From a virus: a stretch of DNA of 29,744 nucleotides. The notes beneath the pieces were generated by a model, which saw nothing but the letters and a program-made list of their open reading frames with translations, made no database searches and had not been told where the DNA came from. Location of the stretch: IMG/VR virus record IMGVR_UViG_3300023180_000279, positions 1-29,744 of that record. One strand, 5' to 3'. Positions 18,201 through 27,107 of the stretch are shown in pieces; the first letter of the stretch is position 1; every line of letters begins with the position of its first letter. The position numbers and the translations under genes are program-made.

Positions 18201-21200
18201 AACTGATCATCATTTATTCTAATGGCATATACTTCAGTGGAAATTCCAGATCCACCAGACTCAATAGTAGATGATGAAACTCCATCGAATGAAGATCCAA
18301 AGGCATAAATCAGTTTTTCACCAGTGCTGAAATAGTGATCTTGAACCGTGAATACCCCAGTTCCAGGTGTTAAAACACTTGTATCAGTAGGATCAAATGT
18401 CTTTTCGAAGATTGGGTTGCCATTGTGATTAAGATCAAAGTTTGTCTTATTGATTCTTGATCCATTGATAGCATTGTATGCTGAGATTGATACCGACTCA
18501 GATATCGTTCCATAAATCAGATTGAGTGGAGTATTTACCAGATCTCTTTCAGTCTGAACCAACTCACTGTAAGTTTGAATCTGAATCTCATCCGTTACAG
18601 ATGCATCTGGATAGAATTTAACGAGAAGGTTAGATCCACTGATTTCAGAACCGAATGTTCCAATGCCAGTCTGAGATCCATTTGTCAAGAATGGGTATTG
18701 TGTTACATATGAGTCAGTATCGTCATGGATGACCAAGAATTGATGCAATGCTGTAGTATTTCCAAAACCAACTTTTGCAATGGATTTGATAGTTGTGACA
18801 TCACTCTTGGATACTGAGAATACGGTAGATACTCCGACAGCATTTGTGAAGTTAGACTGTAATCTTGCAGTTCTTTCAGATCCATCTGGTTGACCTGTAG
18901 ACTTAAATCTATAGGTTCCGATACCAACGGCAGTTGTTCCAAATCCAACTACTTTAGATCTTAAGAATACCGAATCCGACTCGTCGTTTGTATACTTAAC
19001 TACAAGAGACCCTGATGTGATATCAGCATCAAATGATCCAATAAGATTTGTTGATGTATCGTTAGACTGATCATCAATATAGTATTCAGAAACAAATGTG
19101 TTTGTTCCATCTTGATCAACATACAACTCAACATAGTTAGTGTCTTTGGTTGCAGTATTCTTAACTTCAATGTTAAGGAACAATGCTTCTGTAGATGAGA
19201 CTGTCGATGTAAATACTGTTGCTGTAGATCCAGATCCAACAGATACATTAGATCCGGTGAGATTGACGAATCCAACACTTTGTGTTCCAACTCCAGCCAC
19301 ATTGGAGGAGAAGTTATTCTTCAGAATCTTAATATCATAGTCAGTGTCAAACTGATCTTCTGGAATGAATCTTAAGGTAAGATCCCCATCATCAGAAACA
19401 TTGCCAACAATCTCACCTATTTCACTTGACGTATTATACAGGTTTCCTTTCTGGAAAGTTACAATGTCTCCAGAAGATGTTGGAATAGTGATAACTTCAG
19501 TTGCTTGTCTTTCCGTTCCATTTGGATCTAAGACTTGGACAATAAACTTAGTGTATCCATCATCAATACTATAGTTTACGATTTCAGAGAAGAGTTGATT
19601 GTCACCTTGATTGCTTGAGAATTGATCCCTAACATTATCAACTGTCAGAACTCTGTTGCTCAAACACTTAATGTAGTTTGATAACTTTTTGTTCTGCAGT
19701 TTCAAATATTTTGATTTATCATCAACAGTATCAAAATCTAACGCAAGGTCAAAGTTTCTGATAGTATCAACTCTTTCCTCACCAATAATATCGATCAATG
19801 CCAAACTTGATGCAGAAGTAGTAACACCTGGATTTACATTAATAGTCTTAGATATTTCAGTGTCTGCAAAGTTCTTCAGACCAGTTGAGTGTAAGAGTCT
19901 ATTGACTGGATTGACTATCTTCTCATACTCTAAAGGACTCTTAACCGTGTAAGAAAGATTTTGATAGTAATCATTGTCTGGGGTTACCTGATAATCTTCA
20001 TTAAGTTTTCCAATATCATTAGACCAGTTGAAGTCTTTTCTTAAAGAGTAATCAACTTTAAATGTTGCTCTGTTATTTTCAATGGTATCGACAGTTGCAA
20101 GTGTGCCAGAGTCCATACCAAGAAGAACATCATCTTCACTCAGATCATATGTTCCATAAACTTTGATGCTATCGCTCAGATTCTCTGTTACGATTAGATC
20201 TTTTTCGACATATACTGATCCATCTAATACCAGCAGTTTTTCACCAATAATGAAGTTTAGTGGAGACTGCGTAACTTCGATGACTGGATAATCATCTTCT
20301 TTGATAACAGTTGCATAAGAGTTTTGATCAGTAACTGCTATTCCAGGATTGGTTGTAATGCCAGACAGATCATACTCAAGTTCTGCTGGATTAGTGTTTC
20401 TGTAAGCAGTTACGGAGAAGAGTTGATACTTGTGGTCTGTGGAGTTATGACCATCACCACTTGTTCCAAACTTCTTGATTCCCTCAACAAAGATTTTATC
20501 TCCAACTAAGAAGTTATTTGCTGGGAATCCTGCGATTGGAGTTGTCAATACGCAAGTAACTATTCCTGAAGATGATGTAAAGCAACTATTAATACCAATA
20601 CCATTAGTATTGTTTACACTGTAAATCTTATTTGTAGTATCACTCAGTCCTTTTGGAACCTCAATAATATTAACATCAGAGATTGAAGATCCTAAAACAA
20701 CTGCCTCAAGAACTCCGTTGGTATAAACTGTCCCAGTATCTGGATTTACTACAACCAAATCAGGTGCTGCAGTATAGTTTGATCCACCAGAAACAATATT
20801 GATACCATCAATAGTATTTCTGTCAACTACATTTACGATGGGTGAAATGTAAACTTCTGGATTTAGGGTCTTATCAGCAGAGAAGTCAAATCCTTGATCG
20901 TTGATTGTAACTTCTTTGATTCTACCAATGTCTGATGACTGAGGAATAATATCAGCATCTTCCCCTATGGTTGAAGCAATACTAATAAACTTAGGAAGTT
21001 TCTTATAGTTGAATCCTTGAGATGTGATTCTCATCGAATCAACACCACCCCTAGCGTTTAAGGATGTAGTGCTATACTTTAATACACTAGTATTATCTTG
21101 TGTATATGATAGGGACTCTGGAGAAGACTTCAGTGAAACATTAAATGTAGTTGATGCAGCAGAAATGACGGAATATGATCCATTGTAAGAGCTATCAATA

Positions 21201-24200
21201 TACAGTATTTCTGAAGAGTTTCTAACAGTTGTATCAGAAGTGCTAATATAACCAGACTTTTCTAATGCATAGTAGAGTTTTGATGGTAAGTCACTGCTGT
21301 GCTTCAGAGTAAGCGTTGCATTTGTCGAAACACCAACTGTTCCAAATCCAACAACATTAAATACGGTTGTTGATCCTGTTGAAACGATTTCATTATTAAA
21401 GTTACTATCTCTGAATATCTTCAGACTATATCCACTCAATGAAGAGTCTGATACATTAAATACCAGGTCATTGTCTCTAACAACTTCTATTTGTGGATTG
21501 ATCAGAGACAACTCCTGACCAGTTCCTCCAGTAGATCCAAAACTTACAATCGATGGTGGGAATGAGTTTGCGTCATAAAGGGTATTGGTCAGAGAAATGT
21601 TATTGTCATCATGCTTGTATACAAAGTATGATCCAGTGCTCAACCCAGAAATTAAAGTGCTAGATGAATCGTAGAATACTTTGTCTCCAGTCTTAAGACC
21701 ATGATTACTTAGATTTAACTTGCTGGTTTCGGATACAACAGAAGATGATGTAAATCCGATTGGATCGATAATCAACTTCTGACTTGTTGTGTTGTATTTA
21801 ACTGTGACGGATGTAGAAGTCCCAACGCCAACAGATTGCTCTGGATTTACCGTAAGAGTAACTCTATCACCAACATTCAGGAGGTGAGAAGTTGAGACTG
21901 AAACCGTTGATATGATTTTTTCTACTTTTCCTGTTACTTGAGTGTAGTTGGATTCAATCGAATACTTATAATCCGTATCATCAGCGTTTGATGTAAATGA
22001 TCTGAAATATAATCCACCAGTGTTTGTTGTAAATCCAACTTGAGTTGTAAGACCAATATAATCTTTAGATTTATTGATTACAAACAGTGTTTGTGTATCT
22101 GTTCCAGATGGAATGTTAAAAGTTCCACTGCTCTCAGTATTGGATACTGAGATGGCATTTGATCCATTTACTCTTTCAAGAACAACCTGTTGTGATGTCT
22201 TGAATGGGTGATTTGGTAAGTAAATGCTCTGAGTTGGAATAGAAATAGTTTTTGTAACATCACCTATTGCATAGTTTGAAGATATGGTAGCGCCAGTAGT
22301 AGTTCCAATACCAACTGAGTTAGTTGGATTGAAGTAAACTTTATCATCAAGTTTTGATTCAAAATATGGAGTATTCAAAGATATAGTCAGTTTTCCATCA
22401 AATGCAACAACCTCTGTAGAAGCAGTGTGTGCTGACCCTGCAAGACCTCTGATTGCTCTTACAACCTTGTTTTGGGGGAATATGTTCAATACCGATAATC
22501 TCTCTGTTCCTATGCCTATAGAAGACCCTACAGAGAGAATGCTTGGGATATCTGTAAGGTAAATATCCGTCACAACGCCTGCAGTTGCATTGCTTGGAAC
22601 TTCTTTTATCAACGATACGCTTTCAGTTCTAACGCCAACTACATGTGACTTATTAAGTCCCTTGACATATGTTGATAGACCAGAAATAACAACATTATCG
22701 CCATTCAAGATTTCATTGATCTTATCGATATGAAGACTTACTTCATTTTCATTTTCCCAAACAATATTTGCAGAATTATAAGTTGTTACTGAGGTCTGCA
22801 GATTTGTTATAGTCTTACCAGTCAGACTCCTAACATCGGCACTCAATCCACCACCATTCGTTCCTTCATTATCAAATGACGCAACATCACCAACAGCATA
22901 CCCAGATCCTGCCTTATTAATAGAAAGAGCACTTACTGATCCTTTTGTTACTGAGTCAATAGATGCACTTTGAATAAGAATCTCATTTGATTCACTGATG
23001 AAGTCGTTATCAGCATATCTATCAGATACCTTGTATGGGAAAGTATTTCTTACAAGATTTGAGTTATTGAAATCGAAGTTCTGATCTACTTCTTGGGTTA
23101 CTGGAAGAGATCTATATGTATTGCCAACAAAATATGGGAAACTAGACTCTAAAGTTACTGAAGATACAGTAGCAAAGTATGCATAGATTCCATTTGGAAA
23201 CTCTGGAGTTCTGCAGTATCTTCCATTATATTGATCCAAATCTCCAGAATCATTATACTTGTAATCATTAATAAAGAATCCTGAGCTGAAGGATGATGGG
23301 CGATCAGTTACATCCGAAGTTGATAATACATATCCACTCTTCAGAAGTTTAATGGCAGAGTTTTCATCTTCTGGATCTGTATAAGCATAAGGACCATAGA
23401 TTGGATTTCCATCATAAGCCCATCCAATGATAGGTGAATGTTGCGTTCCATCATCAGAAAAACTTGCACCGATGTGTGTTGTATAACCAACAACACCATA
23501 TTCTAAACCTTGATTATTCTTTGGATTATCTAATAATGTTTCACTTCCAAATCTATTATAAACATTGACATCCAGTGATCTAACAGTTGCCTCTGCATAT
23601 GCATTGATTCCATTTGACGCAACAACAACGGTTGTGTTTGAGTCGTATCCAGATCCTGGATTGACAATTATAACTTCCGAAATCTTGCCATTGGATATTG
23701 ATGCTCTTAACTTTGCACCAATACCACTACCTACGACAGAAAGTTTAGGAGCGGATGTGTATTCGGATCCAGAGTTTGATATCTGAATACTAACAATCTT
23801 CCCACCAGAGATGATTGGTTTGATCTCTGCATCTTTTCCAGTCTTGAATGTAATCTTTGGTTTTTTGTGGAAGTTTAAAACATCAGATCCGTATCCACTA
23901 CCTTCTTCATACAGATAAAGATTTGAGATTTCTCCTCTAATAATAGGAGTTGCTGTTATGATTCCAGATGCACCGTCAAACTCTGCATTGATAGTAATCT
24001 GAACCTCTGGGTAGTAGAAGTTCTGATATCCACTACCAACAGAAGTCAGATTGACATAGTTACGACTATCATAGTTAGTTTTGATTGTTGCTCCAACACC
24101 AGCATTGGCAAGTCTGAAGGTATTATCATCTTCCTTCAAAATATAGTAACTTGATGCTGTTGAAAGACCAGAGATAACAGTTCCATCGGTGGAATATCTT

Positions 24201-27106
24201 ACGATATCACCATCAGAGAATCCATGATTTGAAAACTTAATATTATCATCAATTACCGATACGGCAGATGGTTTTACGATCAGTCTCTTGTTCTCATAGT
24301 TAGAACCAGGATGAATAACCTTAATGTTTTTGAGTGTTTTCTTAGATTCAAATGTTCTAAACTTATGAATACCTTGAGCAGTAGAAGTGGTAAATCCTAC
24401 GGTATTGATTCCACTGGTATAATCGCCCAGTGTTGGATACAACTTTACTGTTGTTGAGTTTACGCTCTGAATGTAGTATACAGATCCACTATTCAAATCA
24501 CTTCCAGTATAGGCATTACTGCCACCAAATGTTCCAACACCAACTGCAGTGTTTCCATTTCTGTTGTATACTAATGGAGTGCCATTAGTAAAGTTGTGTG
24601 GTGTTGTGAATGAGATGGTATCATTAACAATATCAACTCCACCACCTGAGGTTGATATCCTTGCATCAAACTCAACTTCACGATACCTAACATCTAATAC
24701 AGGCTCCAAAATAGTTCCAGATCCATTACCACCACTAATAGTGGCAGAAACAACTCTCTTAAGATCAAAGTTTTGAGGATCGACAACGATTTCCTCAAGA
24801 GTTCCTCTAAGAGTAGGTCTGACTAAGGCAGTAGTCCCAGCACCAGAAGAAACTTCTACTGTTGGTGGATTGACCACATCATACTCTTTACCCTTATTAT
24901 AAAGAGCGATGGATTCAATAGGACCATAATAAACTTTATCTAACGACTTGTAGTTGGTGATTTCAACACCATTGACAAGCATACCAACAGATCCAGGAAT
25001 AGTCTCAGTCTTATTCCCTATCTTGATATTCTTTTGGTGTGGAAACTTCTTGAGGATCTTCTGAGGCTTGATCTCATCATCCTTCTGAGATACTAAAGTG
25101 AAGGTGTGTGATCCTGTGGAACTCAGTGAACTAAACTCAATAGGAATATCGCTTACGATCAAAGATCTGGAAAGATACAGTTTGATCTTGTTGTTTGGTG
25201 ATAAGACCTTTACATAATATGATCCCTCGGGCAATCCTGAGAGAGCAGTAGTTTCTGGTGTGTAATATACTTCGTCACCAGTAATGAATGGAACACTGGA
25301 ATCGAATGAAATGATAGAATACTTTTCAGTATCTACATTATATTGTTGGAGAGCAGACCCACTAGCAGAGGTCAATACTGCTTTCTTGATCGTTTGAGTT
25401 ATATTGTATGATGGCAGTGAGTTTGATGCAACATAGAAGTATTGATCATTTTCGTTGTAGACATTCTGAACATCACTGGTTAAAAGATTATTACCGTAGA
25501 GAATAGGAGTTCCAGAACTTGTTGCCGTCTTTAAATTTCTTCTGATAGAATAATCTAAAGATGAGTCTGCAGTAAAACCAATGAGATTGTTTAAGGTAAT
25601 CTGCTTCCCAGAAATAGATGCTACCGTTGCTCCAGTATGAGAAACAGTTTCTGTGGATCCTACTAAAATATCTACAGTATCACCAACTCTCAAACTCGAC
25701 TTGTCAATATCAGACTTGAGTGTGAAGTTAGATCCACTGATATTATCTACAAAGTATCTTGAACTGGTGTTATAGATCCAAGAGTTTGCAAACAGTTGCT
25801 TATATGTCTTATCAACATCAGGGTTGGTGATTTTTTCGCCAACATTCTTGACGTAGATCTTTTGCCCTTCAGTAGATAACTTAATATCTGTGATTTGTTG
25901 GAAGTCTGAAAGAACGCCAGTGAGACGAATCTCAACCTTCTTGGTCAGATCTCCATTCTCATATCCAAAGAATACCTCATCAGTTCTTACATCACCCTTT
26001 ACAGCAATTGCAGTATCAACACCACTGCAACCCAAAAACTGGTTTACAGTCTTACCAGTGTAGGTGATCGTATTATCGCCAGAGATCAGAGTTCCACTAT
26101 CAGGAAATCCGATTGTTGAGTCTACAGTGATTACTGAAGCGCCAACAGAAACTTGATTGATTACACTTGCTTTTGGTTGAATCGTGAAGTTTCCTTCAAT
26201 CAGATCCTTGTCATCATATCCAACAAAGAGACCAAGTTTATAGTAAGTGCTAATACCAGCTCTGGTGAAGATTTCAACCTCAGATACAGATCCCTGTGTA
26301 GTAGAATCTGAAGACTTCTTGATTGTCTGACCAATCAACTTGCTTGGATCACCAGAGATTCTTTCTGCAACTACAATCTCTCTTCTCAGATACTCTGCAG
26401 AAGATGGTTTTGTGAGATAGTTTTCAAGGTCAACGACCTTTGGTGTTACGCCATATAATACATTAAACAGAATCTTGAAAGATTCTTCAGTTCCTTTTGA
26501 TTCATATAAAGATCTAGATTCTTTGATGAAGTTATTGACATCAAGATCAGATACAAAGTCTACATCCTCTAATCCAGGAGTAAATGTATACTTGAGTTTC
26601 TTATAAAATTCTTTGAGAAACTGTGCACTAAGATTCTTTACAGTGGCACCAGAAGTATGCGATGCCTGGTTTGATTCAACAAATACTAACTCTTCTGGAT
26701 TTAAGATTGATCTATAAGTGGTGATACCACTAAATCCTCTGACACAACCAGTGAAAGAGTTTGTGGTGATACCTGTATAGGTGAATACTTCACTATCAAT
26801 CTGGAAGAGACCATACTGGGCAGGAAATCCCTTAGTAGAAGATACCTGAACAGTGTCGGAGGTGGAACTGATTCCAGCACTGAGGGTAGTAGATCCAGTG
26901 ATTACTTCTGGAGTTAGATTATCAATCCTTAAGTATTGATCAAGGTTATCTGCCAGATCAGCAGGACCACCTTGATATTCTTGAGAAATATAATATTGCT
27001 TTAAAAAATCTACTGCTTTAGGACTTTCGGAACGTAAAAACTCTGGTAGTTGGTTCTCAATAATTTGCTGAACTTTTACCCTCGTCTCAAATCCAGTTTT
27101 TATCAT
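15254..27106 (-). CDS. 7: Giant gp7-like baseplate wedge protein with YHYH-type domain
   Basis: A 3,950-residue protein, about 40% of the window. Residues ~150-330 resemble the C-terminal part of T4 gp7, the central wedge protein: SRSLYESKGTEESFKILFNV matches T4 SRSYDFYSTKGIEASYKFLF, followed by LIGQTIKKSSDSTTQGSV and a GLFVGYDDKDLIEGNF block aligning with T4 LVGQTI...LLGRLIAGQEV. The rest is beta-rich: numerous GSGY units (for instance IIVNPGSGYDSNT, SGGSGYVGAS, NPGLGYTTSNPPTV), GVGT-type repeats, a YHYH-type domain at ~1202-1314, and an FINGVIQEPGSSY module at ~3500-3540 like those in other phage tail proteins. The C-terminus reads TIQRRGYGLRDTGGLRKDLG. The start follows the gene 6 stop by 1 base and has GAGGG upstream. 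T4 gp7 is 1,032 residues, so this is heavily expanded. The position 6-7-8 supports the assignment; calling it gp7 proper is less certain than calling it a baseplate protein. Confidence 0.8.
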   Translation of the reverse strand: MIKTGFETRVKVQQIIENQLPEFLRSESPKAVDFLKQYYISQEYQGGPADLADNLDQYLRIDNLTPEVITGSTTLSAGISSTSDTVQVSSTKGFPAQYGLFQIDSEVFTYTGITTNSFTGCVRGFSGITTYRSILNPEELVFVESNQASHTSGATVKNLSAQFLKEFYKKLKYTFTPGLEDVDFVSDLDVNNFIKESRSLYESKGTEESFKILFNVLYGVTPKVVDLENYLTKPSSAEYLRREIVVAERISGDPSKLIGQTIKKSSDSTTQGSVSEVEIFTRAGISTYYKLGLFVGYDDKDLIEGNFTIQPKASVINQVSVGASVITVDSTIGFPDSGTLISGDNTITYTGKTVNQFLGCSGVDTAIAVKGDVRTDEVFFGYENGDLTKKVEIRLTGVLSDFQQITDIKLSTEGQKIYVKNVGEKITNPDVDKTYKQLFANSWIYNTSSRYFVDNISGSNFTLKSDIDKSSLRVGDTVDILVGSTETVSHTGATVASISGKQITLNNLIGFTADSSLDYSIRRNLKTATSSGTPILYGNNLLTSDVQNVYNENDQYFYVASNSLPSYNITQTIKKAVLTSASGSALQQYNVDTEKYSIISFDSSVPFITGDEVYYTPETTALSGLPEGSYYVKVLSPNNKIKLYLSRSLIVSDIPIEFSSLSSTGSHTFTLVSQKDDEIKPQKILKKFPHQKNIKIGNKTETIPGSVGMLVNGVEITNYKSLDKVYYGPIESIALYNKGKEYDVVNPPTVEVSSGAGTTALVRPTLRGTLEEIVVDPQNFDLKRVVSATISGGNGSGTILEPVLDVRYREVEFDARISTSGGGVDIVNDTISFTTPHNFTNGTPLVYNRNGNTAVGVGTFGGSNAYTGSDLNSGSVYYIQSVNSTTVKLYPTLGDYTSGINTVGFTTSTAQGIHKFRTFESKKTLKNIKVIHPGSNYENKRLIVKPSAVSVIDDNIKFSNHGFSDGDIVRYSTDGTVISGLSTASSYYILKEDDNTFRLANAGVGATIKTNYDSRNYVNLTSVGSGYQNFYYPEVQITINAEFDGASGIITATPIIRGEISNLYLYEEGSGYGSDVLNFHKKPKITFKTGKDAEIKPIISGGKIVSIQISNSGSEYTSAPKLSVVGSGIGAKLRASISNGKISEVIIVNPGSGYDSNTTVVVASNGINAYAEATVRSLDVNVYNRFGSETLLDNPKNNQGLEYGVVGYTTHIGASFSDDGTQHSPIIGWAYDGNPIYGPYAYTDPEDENSAIKLLKSGYVLSTSDVTDRPSSFSSGFFINDYKYNDSGDLDQYNGRYCRTPEFPNGIYAYFATVSSVTLESSFPYFVGNTYRSLPVTQEVDQNFDFNNSNLVRNTFPYKVSDRYADNDFISESNEILIQSASIDSVTKGSVSALSINKAGSGYAVGDVASFDNEGTNGGGLSADVRSLTGKTITNLQTSVTTYNSANIVWENENEVSLHIDKINEILNGDNVVISGLSTYVKGLNKSHVVGVRTESVSLIKEVPSNATAGVVTDIYLTDIPSILSVGSSIGIGTERLSVLNIFPQNKVVRAIRGLAGSAHTASTEVVAFDGKLTISLNTPYFESKLDDKVYFNPTNSVGIGTTTGATISSNYAIGDVTKTISIPTQSIYLPNHPFKTSQQVVLERVNGSNAISVSNTESSGTFNIPSGTDTQTLFVINKSKDYIGLTTQVGFTTNTGGLYFRSFTSNADDTDYKYSIESNYTQVTGKVEKIISTVSVSTSHLLNVGDRVTLTVNPEQSVGVGTSTSVTVKYNTTSQKLIIDPIGFTSSSVVSETSKLNLSNHGLKTGDKVFYDSSSTLISGLSTGSYFVYKHDDNNISLTNTLYDANSFPPSIVSFGSTGGTGQELSLINPQIEVVRDNDLVFNVSDSSLSGYSLKIFRDSNFNNEIVSTGSTTVFNVVGFGTVGVSTNATLTLKHSSDLPSKLYYALEKSGYISTSDTTVRNSSEILYIDSSYNGSYSVISAASTTFNVSLKSSPESLSYTQDNTSVLKYSTTSLNARGGVDSMRITSQGFNYKKLPKFISIASTIGEDADIIPQSSDIGRIKEVTINDQGFDFSADKTLNPEVYISPIVNVVDRNTIDGINIVSGGSNYTAAPDLVVVNPDTGTVYTNGVLEAVVLGSSISDVNIIEVPKGLSDTTNKIYSVNNTNGIGINSCFTSSSGIVTCVLTTPIAGFPANNFLVGDKIFVEGIKKFGTSGDGHNSTDHKYQLFSVTAYRNTNPAELEYDLSGITTNPGIAVTDQNSYATVIKEDDYPVIEVTQSPLNFIIGEKLLVLDGSVYVEKDLIVTENLSDSIKVYGTYDLSEDDVLLGMDSGTLATVDTIENNRATFKVDYSLRKDFNWSNDIGKLNEDYQVTPDNDYYQNLSYTVKSPLEYEKIVNPVNRLLHSTGLKNFADTEISKTINVNPGVTTSASSLALIDIIGEERVDTIRNFDLALDFDTVDDKSKYLKLQNKKLSNYIKCLSNRVLTVDNVRDQFSSNQGDNQLFSEIVNYSIDDGYTKFIVQVLDPNGTERQATEVITIPTSSGDIVTFQKGNLYNTSSEIGEIVGNVSDDGDLTLRFIPEDQFDTDYDIKILKNNFSSNVAGVGTQSVGFVNLTGSNVSVGSGSTATVFTSTVSSTEALFLNIEVKNTATKDTNYVELYVDQDGTNTFVSEYYIDDQSNDTSTNLIGSFDADITSGSLVVKYTNDESDSVFLRSKVVGFGTTAVGIGTYRFKSTGQPDGSERTARLQSNFTNAVGVSTVFSVSKSDVTTIKSIAKVGFGNTTALHQFLVIHDDTDSYVTQYPFLTNGSQTGIGTFGSEISGSNLLVKFYPDASVTDEIQIQTYSELVQTERDLVNTPLNLIYGTISESVSISAYNAINGSRINKTNFDLNHNGNPIFEKTFDPTDTSVLTPGTGVFTVQDHYFSTGEKLIYAFGSSFDGVSSSTIESGGSGISTEVYAIRINDDQFKLATTRANAIAGTAITFSSVGTGNAHTLEMDKKMEKSIVTVDGVVQSPIAFTPVSHNLAFNGGTVSAASTFFTLSGISSILPGDILKIENEYVRVDSVGLGTTTIGPITGIGTFNLIESTRGFVGSSATSHTDGVEARVYLGGFNIAGNQIHFTEAPLGNNVSTVDSGNLPFARSSFNARVYLRDDYSGNKIFDNISKSFTGIGQTYRLNVGGANTTGIETGSGILFINDIFQTPTTDNNVGNNYSFAESGGGSNVIFTGVTTTGGILKSTYDVNQNQLPRGGVIVSLGSTPGLGYAPLVGASVTAVVGAGGSIVSIGLGSTDIVGSGYNGIVSIGVTVFESGHVGDVASITATVGAGGTLSFAVGAGGTGYTNPSILVSEPSYENLEVVGVSRVGFGATTDTGSNLLVSLEVGAASTSVGIGSTLFEVKSFKISRPGYGFRNGDVVTVVGLVTDRNLSSPVSQFELTVLDTFSDSFSAWQFGELDFIDPIDSLQNGVKTRFPLYYNGELLSFEIDENDSRSSKIDLNSVLLIFINGVIQEPGSSYRFEGGTSITFTEAPDEGDNIDIFFYRGTRGTDSLNVDVNELVKSGDTLRVRKNNSIDDTVSQTSRLVYSVNSSDLVETNIYSGLGIDENNYKPVDWSKQKRDVRISGDDVYKSRDSIESQVYPTAKIIGDLSSSDTEIFVDDAQFFNYEENESSIVIADVDALIVTGGDPVAAAITAVVSAAGTISSLSIVSGGSGYVGASTSISIAAPKSIGVGVGTTATATASITSGIITSLTITNPGLGYTTSNPPTVLAPTANVTYENILSIDTVQGSSGIITGITTVAGIGTDLALKFFLNASSFTGLSTGYPIYIFNTPIGSGVTSIDSHDTSVVGVGTTFLDNVYVVNGLNTPGGSNADITVNILSSTDVTGLAITGFTTSPVGRFSWGRLSGFTRSSSPISIGVTGLTVDSGLTTFPTIQRRGYGLRDTGGLRKDLG
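15780..16080 (-). repeat. GSGY/GLGY beta units in the gp7-like protein, C-terminal part
   Basis: Two adjacent units near residues 3680-3770: SGGSGYVGASTSISIAAP, then a Gly-Val-Gly-Thr/Ala-Thr linker, then ITNPGLGYTTSNPPTVLAP. The spacing and order (Gly-x-Gly-Tyr turn, Pro-Thr strand, GTTATAT linker) closely resemble those of the gp14 insert. Further copies are scattered through the same gene. Confidence 0.7.
23165..23500 (-). other. YHYH-type domain inside the gp7-like protein
   Basis: Residues ~1202-1314 contain VGYTTHIGASF, then HSPIIGWAYDGNPIYGPYAY, a GYVLSTSDVTDRP stretch, and GRYCRTPEFPNGIYAYFATV. The DGxPIYGPY core and the later tyrosine/phenylalanine-rich strand are characteristic of the YHYH family, found in bacterial exported proteins and in several marine phage structural proteins. 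Its function in phages is unknown; a ligand- or metal-binding role is a guess. Confidence 0.75.
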
Positions 27107-27107
27107 C

